Shown piece by piece: positions 7,713-19,459 of a DNA stretch of 64,000 nt. The stretch comes from Sphingomonas azotifigens NBRC 15497 (lineage in GTDB: Bacteria > Pseudomonadota > Alphaproteobacteria > Sphingomonadales > Sphingomonadaceae), in NCBI RefSeq assembly GCF_002091475.1, contig NZ_BCTR01000004.1, forward strand, positions 27,066 through 91,065, written 5' to 3'. Made by a program: the position numbers and the translations under genes. A model generated the notes under the pieces. It had not been told where the DNA came from. It searched no databases and worked only from the letters and a program-made list of their open reading frames with translations. Each line of letters opens with the position of its first letter. Position 1 is the stretch's first letter.

Positions 7713-9926
7713 ATGAGGGCGTCCATGCCACCCTTGGAACTCTGGGGCGGTGCCGAGTGCACGGTCAACCGCGTGGGCGACCGCTACCGCGATCAGCTGG
7801 TCGAGACTGGCCACCGGGATCGGCTGGAGGATCTGGATTGCATCGCGGCGCTGGGCGTGAAGTCGCTGCGCTTTCCGGTGCTGTGGGAGCGCGTCTGCCC
7901 TGTGGATCCGGCGCGCTGCGACTGGGTGTGGAGCGACAGCCGGCTGGCGCGGATGCGCGAACTCGGCTTGCGGCCGATCGCAGGGCTGGTCCATCACGGC
8001 AGCGGTCCCCGGCGCACCGATCTGCTCGATCCCGATTTCGGGGCGAAGCTCGGCCACTATGCGGCGCGAGTCGCCGAGCGGTACCCCTGGATCGCCGATT
8101 GGACACCGGTCAACGAACCGCTGACCACCGCGCGGTTCGCGGCGCTCTACGGGCATTGGTATCCGCATGCCCGCGACGAGGGCAGTTTCTGGCGGGCTTT
8201 GGTGCATCAGGTCGAAGGCGTGGTCTGTGCGATGGCGGCGGTGCGTGCGGTCCGGCCGGACGCGCGGCTGATCCAGACCGACGATCTCGGCAAGACCTAT
8301 GGCACGTCTGACACCCGAGCGCAGGTCGCCTATGACAATGATCGCCGCTGGATGGGCTGGGACCTGCTGTGCGGCCGCGTCGTGCCGGGGCATCCGCTTT
8401 GGGAACGACTGGCGGGTTTCGGGCTTGGCACCAAGCTCGAGGCGCTGGCGGCGGCACCCTGTCCGCCGGACGTGATCGGCATCAATCACTATCTGACCAG
8501 CGATCGCTTCCTCGATGCGCGGATCGCCGCCTATCCGCCGGCGATGCACGGCGGCAACGGCAGCATCGCCTATGTCGATACCGAGGCGGTGCGCGTCCTC
8601 GATCCCGCGCCGGACGGGCTGGCCAACGCGCTGGCCGAGGCTTGGGCGCGCTATCGCATCCCGATCGCGATCACCGAGGTCCATAACGGCTGCACCCGCG
8701 AGGAGCAGATGCGCTGGATGCGCGACGCCTGGGACGGTGCCGAGGCCGCCCGGGCTGCGGGCATCGAGGTGCAGGCGGTGACCGCTTGGTCGCTGTTCGG
8801 CGCCTCGGGCTGGAACACGCTGCTGACGTCCCCCGGAATCTACGAGCCCGGCGTGTTCGACGTGCGCGGCGGCGAACCGCGGCCCACGGCCATGGTCCCG
8901 TTCCTCCAGGCGCTGGCAAGCGGCGAGCGGCACGACCATCCTGCACTCGGTGGCGCCGGCTGGTGGCAGCGCGACCTGCGCATCACCCATCGCCGTCACG
9001 CGCATCCGGAGCCGCCCGCGCGTGCCCGATCGATGCCAAGGCGTCGGCGCCCGATGCTGATCGCTGGCGCAACCGGAACGCTGGGGCAGGCGCTGGCACG
9101 GTGCTGCGAGATGCGCGACCTCGCCCATGTGCTCACCGATCGTGCGATGCTCGACCTGGGTGACGGCGCATCGATCGCAGCGGCGCTCGACGCACATCGG
9201 CCCTGGGCGGTGATCAACGCCGCCGGCTGGGTCCGCGTCGATGATGCCGAGGAGGAGGAGGCGGCCTGCTTCGCCGCCAATTGCCTGGGCGCGACCGAGC
9301 TGGCGATCGCCGCATCCGAGCGGGACATCGCGACCGTCAGCTTCTCCAGCGACCTGGTGTTCGACGGCGGGCTGGGCCGGCCCTATTCCGAAGCCGATCC
9401 CTGCGCGCCGCTGGGCGCCTATGGCCGCAGCAAGGCGGCGATGGAGGCCGCGATCGGCCGGCTGGCGGGACGGCACCTGATCGTGCGCACGGCGGCATTC
9501 TTCTCGCCCTGGGACCGGCACAATTTCGCGGTGCAGGTCGTCGATGCAGTGGCGGCCGGGCGGCGGTTTGCCGCTGCGGAGGATCATTTCGTGTCGCCCG
9601 CCTATGTGCCGGACCTGTGCAATGCGGCGCTCGACGCATGCATCGACGGGACATGCGGCATCCTGCACCTCGCCAACCAGGGGGAGGTCAGCTGGGCGGA
9701 CTTCGCCGTGGCGGTGGCGGACGCCTGCGCGCTGCCGGCATCGCTGGTCGACCCGGTTCCCGGCGCAAACCTGGGCTGGAAGGCGCCGCGCCCACGTTAC
9801 GCGCCGCTGGCCAGCCAGCGGATGCCGTCGCTCGAAGCTGCGTTGCACGCCTTTGCCGCCGCACCCGAGGTGCTCGAACGCATCGCCCGGGCCGGGCAGG
9901 GAGCCGAGGCGCTGCATTCGGCCTGA
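7713..9926 (+). CDS. GH1-like glycosidase - RmlD-like sugar-nucleotide reductase fusion protein
   Basis: 737 residues. The N-terminal part (about 1-425) is a GH1-type barrel: acid/base Glu135 in TPVNEP and candidate nucleophile Glu322 in ITEVHNG, a variant of the usual ITENG. A linker rich in Arg and Pro (about 430-447) leads to an SDR domain at about 448-737 with the NAD-binding [16 protein letters not shown], and the YGRSK catalytic Tyr-Lys pair, most like dTDP-4-dehydrorhamnose reductase (RmlD). Joining a hydrolase to a nucleotide-sugar reductase is odd: the two would normally work at different pathway stages. Start ATG 7713 has GGAG 7 bases upstream; ATG 7725 is an alternative. It diverges from the GH5-like gene and is followed by clpP. 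Confidence 0.85.
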   Translation: MRASMPPLELWGGAECTVNRVGDRYRDQLVETGHRDRLEDLDCIAALGVKSLRFPVLWERVCPVDPARCDWVWSDSRLARMRELGLRPIAGLVHHGSGPRRTDLLDPDFGAKLGHYAARVAERYPWIADWTPVNEPLTTARFAALYGHWYPHARDEGSFWRALVHQVEGVVCAMAAVRAVRPDARLIQTDDLGKTYGTSDTRAQVAYDNDRRWMGWDLLCGRVVPGHPLWERLAGFGLGTKLEALAAAPCPPDVIGINHYLTSDRFLDARIAAYPPAMHGGNGSIAYVDTEAVRVLDPAPDGLANALAEAWARYRIPIAITEVHNGCTREEQMRWMRDAWDGAEAARAAGIEVQAVTAWSLFGASGWNTLLTSPGIYEPGVFDVRGGEPRPTAMVPFLQALASGERHDHPALGGAGWWQRDLRITHRRHAHPEPPARARSMPRRRRPMLIAGATGTLGQALARCCEMRDLAHVLTDRAMLDLGDGASIAAALDAHRPWAVINAAGWVRVDDAEEEEAACFAANCLGATELAIAASERDIATVSFSSDLVFDGGLGRPYSEADPCAPLGAYGRSKAAMEAAIGRLAGRHLIVRTAAFFSPWDRHNFAVQVVDAVAAGRRFAAAEDHFVSPAYVPDLCNAALDACIDGTCGILHLANQGEVSWADFAVAVADACALPASLVDPVPGANLGWKAPRPRYAPLASQRMPSLEAALHAFAAAPEVLERIARAGQGAEALHSA

Positions 9927-9948
9927 CCGCCGCCTCCGCAATGCCCCT

Positions 9949-9978
9949 CTTGCGCTGGACAGCCGGAGCGCCGATGTA
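9949..9978 (+). promoter_or_regulatory. candidate heat-shock-type promoter for clpP
   Basis: CTTGCG (9949-9954) and CGATGTA (9972-9978) are 17 bases apart, 37 bases before the clpP start. This resembles the alphaproteobacterial RpoH pattern of a CTTG-type -35 box, but the -10 part is a weak match. Confidence 0.3.
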
Positions 9979-10014
9979 GTCGCGGGCAATACAACAACCA
10001 CGAGATCATCCCAC

Positions 10015-10671
10015 ATGCATCCGCTTTCCGGTCAGATGACCATCGATCCCGTTACCGGCGCTCTCGTTCCCATCGTCATCGAGCAGTCGAGCCGCGGCGA
10101 GCGCAGCTTCGACATCTATTCGCGCCTGCTGCGGGAGCGGATCGTGTTCGTCACCGGTCAGGTGGAAGACCATATGGCCTCGCTGATCACCGCCCAGCTG
10201 CTGTTCCTCGAATCGGAAAATCCGAAGAAGGACATCTGGATGTACATCAACTCGCCGGGCGGCGTCGTCACGGCGGGTATGGCGATCCACGACACGATGC
10301 AGTATATCCGTCCGCGCGTCGGCACGGTGTGCATCGGCCAGGCGGCGTCGATGGGCTCGTTCCTGCTGGCGTCGGGCGAGCCGGGCCTGCGCGTGGCGCT
10401 GACCAACGCCCGCATCATGCTTCACCAGCCCTCGGGCGGTGCGCAGGGCATGGCGTCGGACATCGAGATCCAGGCCAAGGAAATCCTGCGGATCCGCGCG
10501 CGCATGAACGCGCTGTATTCGAAGTATACCGGCCAGCCGATCGAGAAGATCGAGACGACGATGGACCGCGACTCGTTCTTCGAGGCCGAGGAAGCCAAGG
10601 CTTTCGGCATCGTCGACGAGGTGTACGAGAAGCGCCCGGTGCCGAGCGAGGATGCGGCAGCGGCAAATTAA
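10015..10671 (+). CDS. clpP: ATP-dependent Clp protease proteolytic subunit
   Basis: 218 residues, the usual ClpP length plus a short N-terminal extension. The catalytic triad is in place: Ser112 in QAASMGS, His137 in MLHQPSGG and Asp186 in MDRDSFF. It forms the double-heptamer chamber that degrades substrates fed by ClpX, encoded just downstream. ATG 10015 is used, although the conserved part starts at MTIDPVTG (10036) and either could be the real start, since no strong ribosome site precedes 10015. Gene order clpP-clpX-lon-HU is common in Proteobacteria; here an extra block of genes separates clpX from lon. Confidence 0.97.
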   Translation: MHPLSGQMTIDPVTGALVPIVIEQSSRGERSFDIYSRLLRERIVFVTGQVEDHMASLITAQLLFLESENPKKDIWMYINSPGGVVTAGMAIHDTMQYIRPRVGTVCIGQAASMGSFLLASGEPGLRVALTNARIMLHQPSGGAQGMASDIEIQAKEILRIRARMNALYSKYTGQPIEKIETTMDRDSFFEAEEAKAFGIVDEVYEKRPVPSEDAAAAN

Positions 10672-10712
10672 CACTATATCCCTATCCTCGGCCGTCTGAC
10701 GATTCCCGGTGC

Positions 10713-10820
10713 ATGGAACGTCAGGCGGGCGGGGCGATTTATGGATTGCCGGAATTTCGCCTGCGTGTAGGATGGCAGGCGAGCGTTACGCGCCCGAGGC
10801 GCGAAGGATGGATTGAATGA
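10713..10820 (+). CDS. 35-residue ORF overlapping the clpX start (possible leader peptide)
   Basis: ATG 10713 opens a 35-codon frame ([15 protein letters not shown]...) that stops at 10818-10820, sharing the ATGA overlap with the clpX start at 10817. It fills most of the 145-base gap between clpP and clpX. The product is basic and matches nothing I recognise. The exact 4-base overlap suggests translational coupling to clpX, but it could be chance in high-GC DNA. Confidence 0.25.
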   Translation: MERQAGGAIYGLPEFRLRVGWQASVTRPRREGWIE

Positions 10821-12082
10821 CCAAGCTCAGCGGCGGTGACTCGAAGAGCACGCTCTATTGCTCCTTCTGCGGCAAGAGCCAGCATGAGGTGCGCAAGCTC
10901 ATCGCCGGCCCGACCGTGTTCATCTGCGATGAATGCGTCGAGCTGTGCAACGACATCATCCGCGAGGAGACCAAGTCCTCGCTGGTGTCCAAGAAGGACG
11001 GTGGCGTGCCTTCGCCGCAGGAAATCTGCGACGTGCTCGACGATTATGTCATCGGGCAGAAGAAGGCGAAGCGCGTCCTCTCGGTGGCGGTGCACAACCA
11101 CTATAAGCGGCTGAACCACGGCGCCAAGGGCGCCGATGTCGAGCTCGCCAAGTCGAACATCCTGCTCGTCGGTCCCACCGGCTGCGGCAAGACGCTGCTG
11201 GCGCAGACGCTGGCGCGCATCCTCGATGTGCCGTTCACCATGGCCGATGCCACCACGCTCACCGAAGCCGGCTATGTCGGCGAGGACGTGGAGAACATCA
11301 TCCTCAAGCTGCTCCAGGCCTCGGATTACAACGTCGAGCGGGCGCAGCGCGGAATCGTCTATATCGACGAGATCGACAAGATCAGCCGCAAGGCCGAGAA
11401 TCCTTCGATCACGCGCGATGTGTCGGGCGAGGGCGTGCAGCAGGCGCTGCTCAAGCTGATGGAAGGCACCACCGCGAGCGTTCCGCCGCAGGGCGGCCGC
11501 AAGCACCCACAGCAGGAATTCCTGCAGGTGGACACGACCAACATCCTGTTCATCTGCGGCGGCGCCTTCTCGGGCCTCGAGAAGATCATCGGTGATCGTC
11601 TGCAGGGCAAGTCAATCGGCTTCGGCGCGCATGTCGCCGCACCGGACGAGCGTCGCACCGGCGAGCTGCTCCGCCAGACCGAGCCGGAGGATCTGCTCAA
11701 GTTCGGCCTGATCCCCGAATTCGTCGGCCGTCTGCCGGTGATCGCGACGCTGGAAGACCTCGACGTCGAGGCGCTGATCAAGATCCTGACCGAGCCGAAG
11801 AACGCCCTGGTCAAGCAGTATCAGAAGCTGTTCGACATGGAGGCGGTCAAGCTCGGCTTCACCGACGACGCGCTAACCGCCGTCTCGAAGAAGGCGATCG
11901 AGCGCAAGACCGGCGCACGCGGCCTCCGCTCGATCCTCGAAGGCATCCTGCTCGACACGATGTTCGACCTGCCCAGCATGGACGGCGTCGACGAAGTGGT
12001 GGTCGACAAGGATGTGGTCGAGGGCCGGAAGGAGCCGGTGCGGATTTACGCCAAGAAGGAAAAGGCCGGCAGCGCCGCCTGA
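10817..12082 (+). CDS. clpX: ATP-dependent Clp protease ATP-binding subunit ClpX
   Basis: 421 residues, normal length. The N-terminal zinc-binding domain has Cys15, Cys18, Cys37 and Cys40 (YCSFC, FICDEC). The AAA+ core has Walker A GPTGCGKT at 119-126, Walker B VYIDEIDK, the pore loop GYVGEDV, and sensor and Arg-finger segments such as [11 protein letters not shown]. ClpX unfolds tagged substrates and passes them to ClpP, encoded 145 bases upstream. It starts at ATG 10817, within the last codons of a short upstream ORF. Confidence 0.98.
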   Translation: MTKLSGGDSKSTLYCSFCGKSQHEVRKLIAGPTVFICDECVELCNDIIREETKSSLVSKKDGGVPSPQEICDVLDDYVIGQKKAKRVLSVAVHNHYKRLNHGAKGADVELAKSNILLVGPTGCGKTLLAQTLARILDVPFTMADATTLTEAGYVGEDVENIILKLLQASDYNVERAQRGIVYIDEIDKISRKAENPSITRDVSGEGVQQALLKLMEGTTASVPPQGGRKHPQQEFLQVDTTNILFICGGAFSGLEKIIGDRLQGKSIGFGAHVAAPDERRTGELLRQTEPEDLLKFGLIPEFVGRLPVIATLEDLDVEALIKILTEPKNALVKQYQKLFDMEAVKLGFTDDALTAVSKKAIERKTGARGLRSILEGILLDTMFDLPSMDGVDEVVVDKDVVEGRKEPVRIYAKKEKAGSAA

Positions 12083-12085
12083 TCC

Positions 12086-12330
12086 GGTGGCACGGCTGAT
12101 CGCGATCCGTTCGGCCGCCCGCCAGGACCACTTGCCCTTGCCGCGATGCTGGGGCGAGCCTTCGTAGCAGACCCGGCGTTCGCCTATATCTTTCCGGATC
12201 CAGAGGTGCGGCAACTGCGGTTGCCGCGCCTCTTCGCATTATTGGTCGAGTCGGACCTGCGCGGCGGCAGGGTTTCGTCGCCGACGAGGCTGCTTGCCTT
12301 GTGGCGAGCGCCTGGACGGTCGGACCGCGG
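12086..12330 (+). pseudogene. remnant of a GNAT-type acetyltransferase gene
   Basis: Between clpX and the minus-strand gene at 12366 the plus strand encodes disconnected pieces of a GNAT N-terminus. A GTG-started piece reads VARLIAIRSAARQDH; after a frame change comes LALAAMLGRAFVADPAFAYIF, then PDPEVRQLRLPRLFALL, and near 12290 LALWRAPGR. This order matches proteins that begin with an IRPA-type strand followed by AFxxDPxFxYxxPD. The acetyl-CoA-binding half is missing, and at least one and probably two frameshifts are needed. I read it as a decayed gene; its substrate cannot be told. Confidence 0.5.
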
Positions 12331-12365
12331 GCTCTGGTCGATGCTGTGCCCGGCCGACGGAGCGG

Positions 12366-12953
12366 TCAGGGGGCGGTTGCCGCCGAGTCGAGCGGTTCGG
12401 GCCAGGCGAGGCCGCGCAGCAGGTCGACGAAGGTCTGCTCCAGATCGCTGTCGCGTCCCCAGCTCGCGCGCGCCGCGACCAGCCAGCCGCTGGCCGGGCA
12501 GAAGAGATAGCTTTCCGATATCAGCGGCTGTTCCTTGCCGTCCAGCGTCCCGGTCATCGTGAAGCGCGCATGATAGGCGGCGCCCGGGGTGCGGCCCGAA
12601 GGCGATGGCCAGCGGCCGTGCGATACCAGCTTCACGTCCGCATAGTTCGCCGCGACGTTGCGCTCGATGTCCGCGAAATTTTCAGCACAGCTGCGGTTCG
12701 GCGGGGCGGGGTAGACGTACAGTGTCACGAAGCCGAGCTCGCCGTTTCGCCGCAACGCATAGCCTGCGCTCACATCGAGCTGCTCGGCGTCGTAGCTGTG
12801 GATGCGGGTGCGCAGCGCGTTGTCGAGCCGCTCGGGGAAAACCATTCCGGTCGCGGTATGCGTCCAGTCGCCCTCGATCCGCAGATCCTGCTGCGCTCCG
12901 GCCGGCAGCGCCGCGCAGATCAGCGTTGATCCCAGTATCAGGCCGCGCAGCAT
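12366..12953 (-). CDS. secreted hypothetical protein
   Basis: 195 residues starting MLRGLILGSTLICAALPAGA, a clear signal peptide with likely cleavage after AGA around residue 20. The mature part shows alternating strands, two well-separated Cys (NRSCAENF and YLFCPASG) and no known catalytic motif. ATG 12953 is used; an in-frame TTG at 12965 would add four residues, and GGGAAGG overlaps the intervening bases. I do not recognise the family. It is probably periplasmic. Confidence 0.7.
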   Translation of the reverse strand: MLRGLILGSTLICAALPAGAQQDLRIEGDWTHTATGMVFPERLDNALRTRIHSYDAEQLDVSAGYALRRNGELGFVTLYVYPAPPNRSCAENFADIERNVAANYADVKLVSHGRWPSPSGRTPGAAYHARFTMTGTLDGKEQPLISESYLFCPASGWLVAARASWGRDSDLEQTFVDLLRGLAWPEPLDSAATAP

Positions 12954-13057
12954 GATCCTTCCCAAGCGTCACCTGCGGCATGCAAGGTGCACGTAGGAAG
13001 GTACAGTGCAGGGCGGTCGATGCAAGCGAAGCCTTGGCAAAGCGCCCCTTGAGAGCG

Positions 13058-13675
13058 TTAAAAGATGCCGGGAATGAAGCGCTTCACGCGTGCGGCATAG
13101 GCCTCATACTGCCGTCCGAAATGTTCGTGCAGCAGCTTTTCCTCCTCCTGCACGCGGATCCAGGCGCCATAGGCGAACAGTGGCACCGCCACGATCAGGC
13201 CGCGCCAGTGGCCAAAGGCGACCGCCATGGCGAGCAACATCGCGAACAGTCCGGTGTAGATCGGATGCCGGATGGTCGCGAACGGTCCCCAGGTGACCAG
13301 GTCGTGGTCGCGACGGGTACGCGCGCTGACGCTCCAGTTGCGGCCCATCGCGGCGGTTGCGGAGAGGAACATGCCGATGCAGGTCGACACCAGCAGCGCC
13401 ACCACCACGGCCTGGCCCAGCGCCGGCGCGGTCATGGGCAGCAGCGTCGGCCGCAGCGGGCCGAATGCCACCAGAAAGAATGCCGTCGCCTGCAGCCAGA
13501 TGCCAGCGGTCGCGCGCGTGCTGACCCGCGCGGCGCCCTGCCGCCGGTCACGCTGGCGCCACCATGCGAAAAGCAGCGCTGCCACGAACAGGACAAACCC
13601 GAGCAGAAGCACCACCAATCCCGGCTTCCCGATCGGAGCAGGTGCCACCAGAGAGATCATCGTTGTCGCGCCCAT
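13058..13675 (-). CDS. isoprenylcysteine carboxyl methyltransferase-family membrane protein
   Basis: 205 residues with about five hydrophobic segments and the family's C-terminal signature: VTWGPFATIRHPIYTGLF followed by RVQEEEKLLHEHFG and YAARVKRFIPGIF. The RHP motif and the EE pair bind S-adenosylmethionine and substrate in the ICMT fold. In bacteria, which lack prenylated CAAX proteins, these enzymes are of unclear function. The start codon overlaps the end of the upstream M1 peptidase gene by 19 bases, so the two are probably co-transcribed. Confidence 0.85.
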   Translation of the reverse strand: MGATTMISLVAPAPIGKPGLVVLLLGFVLFVAALLFAWWRQRDRRQGAARVSTRATAGIWLQATAFFLVAFGPLRPTLLPMTAPALGQAVVVALLVSTCIGMFLSATAAMGRNWSVSARTRRDHDLVTWGPFATIRHPIYTGLFAMLLAMAVAFGHWRGLIVAVPLFAYGAWIRVQEEEKLLHEHFGRQYEAYAARVKRFIPGIF

Positions 13676-15435
13676 CGTTGCAAGGCCTCCACGGCTTCGG
13701 AACGGCGCAGGATGTGCGCGTCCGGATCAAGGATAATGTGCGCGCCTGCCGGCACCGCCAGCGTCGCGGTGCCGCCCGGCATCGCCACCCGCTGCACCTT
13801 GCCGTCGACCGAGACATCGATCGGCAGGGGGAAGGGGCGGTCGCCGGGCGTCTTCCAGCGCAGGGTCAGGCTATCGCCGGTTCGCTCGGTCAGGAGTTCG
13901 GGCAGGTCGGCGGCGTAGAGATAGACATCGAAGAACCAGCCCAGATCCTGTCCGGTCACCTGGCGAACGATCGCGATATATTCGGGCGTGGTGCCGAAGC
14001 GCGGCTTGAAATTGCCGGGCTTGGGATCCGGACGACCATAGACCATCCGCCGCGTCACTTCGAAGAACTGGTCGTCGCCGATCAGGTAGCGCAGCGTGTG
14101 GAGGACCCAGGCGCCCTTGTAGTAGATGTCCTGGCCGGGGCCGCCGTTGCTATCCTCATACACCGATTCCTCGGTACGGCTCTGGCCCGAGACGATCGGT
14201 GCCTTGTTCGAGATGGCAAGGCGAAACTGGTCCATCATCGCGGCATAGCGGGCATTGCCCTCGCGCCACTGGCCATAGAGCGGCTGCATGTACTGGGTAT
14301 AGCCCTCGTGCAGCCAGTAATCGTCCCAGTCGGCGGCCGTCAGCTGGTTGCCGAACCATTCATGGCCCAGCTCGTGCTGGAAGATCTCGTCAAAGCCCGA
14401 CGGGGTCTTGCGGTAGTTGTTGCCGTAGGCGTTGATCGTCTGGTGCTCCATGCCGAGATGCGGCGTCTCCACCACGCCCAGCTTCTCGTCGCTCCAAGGA
14501 TAGGGGCCGATCACGCGCTCGTAGAAGTCCACCGTCGGCGCGAACTCGGCGAACAGCGCCTTTGCCTTCGCCTCGCGACCGGGCAGATACCAATAGTGCA
14601 GGGGGAAGCTGTTGCCGAAGCGGCTCTGATACTCGGCCGTCAGTTCCTGATAGGGCCCGATGTTGAGCGCGACGTCATAGGGATTGGGGCTGCGTGCCCG
14701 CCAATGCCAGGTGGTACGACCGTCAGCCAGCGTCTCCACTCGCATGAGCTTGCCGTTGGAAGGTGCCTTCAGGCCCGCCGGCACGGTGATGTGCAGATCG
14801 ACCAGTGCCGGCTCGCCCTGCGGAAAGTCGAGGCAGGGCCAGAACAGGTCGCAGCCATAGCCCTCGGCAGTGGTGGCCACCCACGGCTTCTTCTCGCCGG
14901 GCGTGGTCGCCCATACCAGACCATCGTCCCAGGGCGCACGCACCGCGACATGCGGCGTGCCGCCATAGATGATCTCGGCAACTACCCGGTCGCCGGCCTT
15001 GAGCGGGTGAGGCAGGGTGATGAACAGCCGCCCGTCGGGGTTGCGCCATTGGGTAGGAGGGAGCGGCTTGCCGTCGATGCGAATCGCGCTCACCGGCAGA
15101 TTGCGGTCGAGATCGATCTGCAGCTCGGTCTGCGGCGCGCTGGTCCGCAAGGTGAGCGTTGCCGTGCCGTGGAGCGTGTAGGTCGACGGCTGCACGTCGA
15201 AGGCGAGGTCGGCATGTTCGAGGCGCAGCGCGGCGCGTGCCGCGGCGATCGGACCGCCCGACGCCTGCGTCGTCGCGGTGATCGGCGGCTCGCCACGCTT
15301 CTGCGCCTGTGCGGCGCTCGCGAGGGCCGTGGCCATGGTCGCAAGCCAGGCCAGTGCAATCGTCGATCGTCTCAAAAGCCACCCCCAGAGGCTGCGTTTG
15401 ACCCATTTCGGTGCCCGAATCAACGCGCCAGGCAT
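13657..15435 (-). CDS. M1-family metallopeptidase (aminopeptidase N-like), secreted
   Basis: 592 residues from ATG 15435. The gluzincin zinc site is HELGHEWFGNQ (HExxH) with the third ligand in HEGYTQY about 18 residues later. The aminopeptidase exopeptidase motif is less canonical (LGVVETPHLGMEHQT in place of GAMEN), which occurs in bacterial M1 relatives. The N-terminus carries a signal peptide (STIALAWLATMATALASAAQA). A TTG at 15375 with GGGGGTGG just upstream would give a tighter signal sequence and is a credible alternative start. It shares a divergent region with lon and leads into the ICMT-family gene. Confidence 0.88.
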   Translation of the reverse strand: MPGALIRAPKWVKRSLWGWLLRRSTIALAWLATMATALASAAQAQKRGEPPITATTQASGGPIAAARAALRLEHADLAFDVQPSTYTLHGTATLTLRTSAPQTELQIDLDRNLPVSAIRIDGKPLPPTQWRNPDGRLFITLPHPLKAGDRVVAEIIYGGTPHVAVRAPWDDGLVWATTPGEKKPWVATTAEGYGCDLFWPCLDFPQGEPALVDLHITVPAGLKAPSNGKLMRVETLADGRTTWHWRARSPNPYDVALNIGPYQELTAEYQSRFGNSFPLHYWYLPGREAKAKALFAEFAPTVDFYERVIGPYPWSDEKLGVVETPHLGMEHQTINAYGNNYRKTPSGFDEIFQHELGHEWFGNQLTAADWDDYWLHEGYTQYMQPLYGQWREGNARYAAMMDQFRLAISNKAPIVSGQSRTEESVYEDSNGGPGQDIYYKGAWVLHTLRYLIGDDQFFEVTRRMVYGRPDPKPGNFKPRFGTTPEYIAIVRQVTGQDLGWFFDVYLYAADLPELLTERTGDSLTLRWKTPGDRPFPLPIDVSVDGKVQRVAMPGGTATLAVPAGAHIILDPDAHILRRSEAVEALQRWARQR

Positions 15436-15528
15436 GATAGCAATGCTGCACTGCAAGGCGAGTCGCGAGATTCCCCGCCCCTGGGGCTGGAGTTTTCCAC
15501 CGCAATCTGGGCTAATAGCCCGATCCGA

Positions 15529-15556
15529 TTGATGCGTGCGTTCCAGGCCCCATATA
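15529..15556 (+). promoter_or_regulatory. candidate RpoH (sigma-32) promoter for lon
   Basis: TTGATGC (15529-15535) and CCCCATATA (15548-15556) are separated by 12 bases. The second element matches the sigma-32 -10 consensus CCCCATNTA exactly and the spacing is in range. It lies 42 bases before the lon start, in keeping with heat-shock control of lon. Confidence 0.6.
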
Positions 15557-15598
15557 TAAGGTCTATGGTGCCCCGGATGGGGCAGACCCGGAGTTTTC

Positions 15599-18055
<2,457 letters not shown>

Positions 18056-18212
18056 CCTTCCGTAACTTTTCTGACGCAATTCCGTCCGAAAGGCTTTGAC
18101 TCCGGCGGCTCGCCCGTGCTGACTCGCACGCCAGCGCAGCCGCCGCGACTCATTCGGCTATCCATCATAACCATCGCGGTATCCCGCGCAGTTTCAGGGG
18201 GTTTGCACCAGC

Positions 18213-18485
18213 ATGAACAAGCAAGAGCTGATCGGTCAGGTGGCCGACGTTTCCGGTCTGGCCAAGGGTGACGCCGTCAAGGCGGTCGAAGCGGTGTTCG
18301 ACGTGATCACCGGCGCGCTCACCAAGGGCGACGAAGTCCGCCTCGTCGGTTTCGGCACCTTTTCGGTCAGCAAGCGCAAGGCCTCGACCGGCCGCAATCC
18401 GCGCACCGGCGAGGAAATGACGATCAAGGCTTCCAATCAGCCCAAGTTCAAGCCGGGCAAGGTGCTGAAGGACTCGGTCAACTAA
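18213..18485 (+). CDS. hup: HU-family DNA-binding protein
   Basis: 90 residues, the standard HU length. It begins MNKQELIGQVADVSGL and has the beta-arm segment GFGTFSVSKRKASTGRNPRTG that inserts into the DNA minor groove, ending in KFKPGKVLKDSVN. HU dimers bend and compact DNA. It follows lon, as in many Proteobacteria. CAGGGGG lies about 10 bases before ATG 18213. Confidence 0.97.
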   Translation: MNKQELIGQVADVSGLAKGDAVKAVEAVFDVITGALTKGDEVRLVGFGTFSVSKRKASTGRNPRTGEEMTIKASNQPKFKPGKVLKDSVN

Positions 18486-18593
18486 GCACCGAAAAAATGC
18501 GGGCGGGGTGCGAAACGGGGCTGGACAGGCTCGCAGCCGCACCGTAAAGGCCCGCTTCCCGTTTCGGCCACAGGGTTTCACCCACCGGCCAAT

Positions 18594-18668
18594 GGGCGCG
18601 TAGCTCAGTGGTAGAGCACTGTGTTCACACCGCAGGGGTCGCTGGTTCAATCCCAGCCGCGCCCACCA
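18594..18668 (+). tRNA. tRNA-Val (anticodon CAC)
   Basis: The acceptor stem GGCGCG-type 5' strand (18594-18600) pairs with CGCGCCC (18658-18664), followed by discriminator A and an encoded CCA. The anticodon stem CTGTG/CGCAG encloses the loop TTCACAC, giving CAC, which reads GUG. The T arm is GCTGG-TTCAATC-CCAGC. Total 75 bases. Confidence 0.97.
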
Positions 18669-18674
18669 TATTCG

Positions 18675-18708
18675 CAAAGGGTAGGAGTCATCAGGCTCCT
18701 ACCCTTTG
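18675..18708 (+). terminator. hairpin terminator after tRNA-Val
   Basis: A perfect 13-bp inverted repeat, CAAAGGGTAGGAG (18675-18687) and CTCCTACCCTTTG (18696-18708), with an 8-base loop, 7 bases after the tRNA. No long T run follows. Confidence 0.7.
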
Positions 18709-18788
18709 TCGTGTCAGGGGCCTCAGCCGCGAGGCATTCCGTACCGTCGTCGGTTCCTGCACGCCCCGGTTCCTGAGGAGAGACGACC

Positions 18789-19286
18789 ATGCGCCATCTT
18801 CTGCTTGCCCCTGCGCTCCTGCTCGCCGCCTGCGGACATGGCATCGATGCAGACAATGCCGCGGCCAATGAAAACGAGATCCGCAACGCCCAGCGCACCG
18901 AATCGAGCGCCTCGCCGGCGGCCGCCGCAGCCAAGGCGCAGGTCGACGCCTATTACGCCAAGATCGCTGCAGGCGACTTCGCCGCCGCGCGGGCGATGTG
19001 GGACCAGGACGGTGCTGCCTCGGGCGGTTCGGCCGAGGACCTGAAGGGCGCCTATGCGGTCTATCGCAGCTACACGGCGCAGGCCGAGACGCCGACTCAC
19101 ATCGAGACTCGCGAAGGCATCGACTATGTCATCGTCACGGTCGCCGCGAAGGCGGAGACCAAGAGTGGCGCCACGCGCGAGCTGAAGGGCATGGTATATC
19201 TGCGGCGGCCGGCGGCGCCTGCCGATGCGGCGAAGGGGCAGGGCGGGTGGAAGATCTGGGCGGTGGACGTCCGCCCGCACCACTGA
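18789..19286 (+). CDS. small lipoprotein, NTF2-like region possible
   Basis: 165 residues with a short lipoprotein signal: MRHLLLAPALLLAAC, lipobox LLAAC with Cys15 as the lipid-modified residue. A low-complexity Ala/Glu/Ser stretch (about 20-45) precedes a compact domain starting VDAYYAKIAAGDFAAARAMW, a helix pattern seen in small NTF2-like periplasmic domains, and ending GGWKIWAVDVRPHH. GAGGAG lies about 9-14 bases before ATG 18789. The function is unknown. Confidence 0.75.
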   Translation: MRHLLLAPALLLAACGHGIDADNAAANENEIRNAQRTESSASPAAAAAKAQVDAYYAKIAAGDFAAARAMWDQDGAASGGSAEDLKGAYAVYRSYTAQAETPTHIETREGIDYVIVTVAAKAETKSGATRELKGMVYLRRPAAPADAAKGQGGWKIWAVDVRPHH

Positions 19287-19441
19287 GTCGCGCGCTATTT
19301 CCCCTACGGCAGGGCGGGTAGCTCTTCGATCCTGACGATCGCCCGCCCGCCGCTTCCCCAGCCGCTTTTGCAGCGCACCAGCGGCAGCGCGCCATCGCGC
19401 TACATAACGGATTTCATCTTCACATCATAAAATCGGCGGAC

Positions 19442-19459
19442 TGTCACACAAGCATAACA
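19442..19459 (+). promoter_or_regulatory. weak PHO-box-like sequence upstream of the beta-solenoid lipoprotein
   Basis: CTGTCAC, four bases, then GCATAAC (19442-19459) resembles a PhoB direct repeat, with a good first half and a poor second half. It lies in the AT-richer part of the 273-base intergenic stretch 19287-19559, about 100 bases before the gene start. Apart from this I see only a promoter-like AT patch (19405-19480) in that stretch. Confidence 0.2.

Noticed and set aside
18165..18677. minus-strand protein starting MRIWWARLGLNQRPLRC
   Set aside because: The N-terminus is the reverse complement of tRNA-Val and the rest is antisense to HU; a known type of misannotation.
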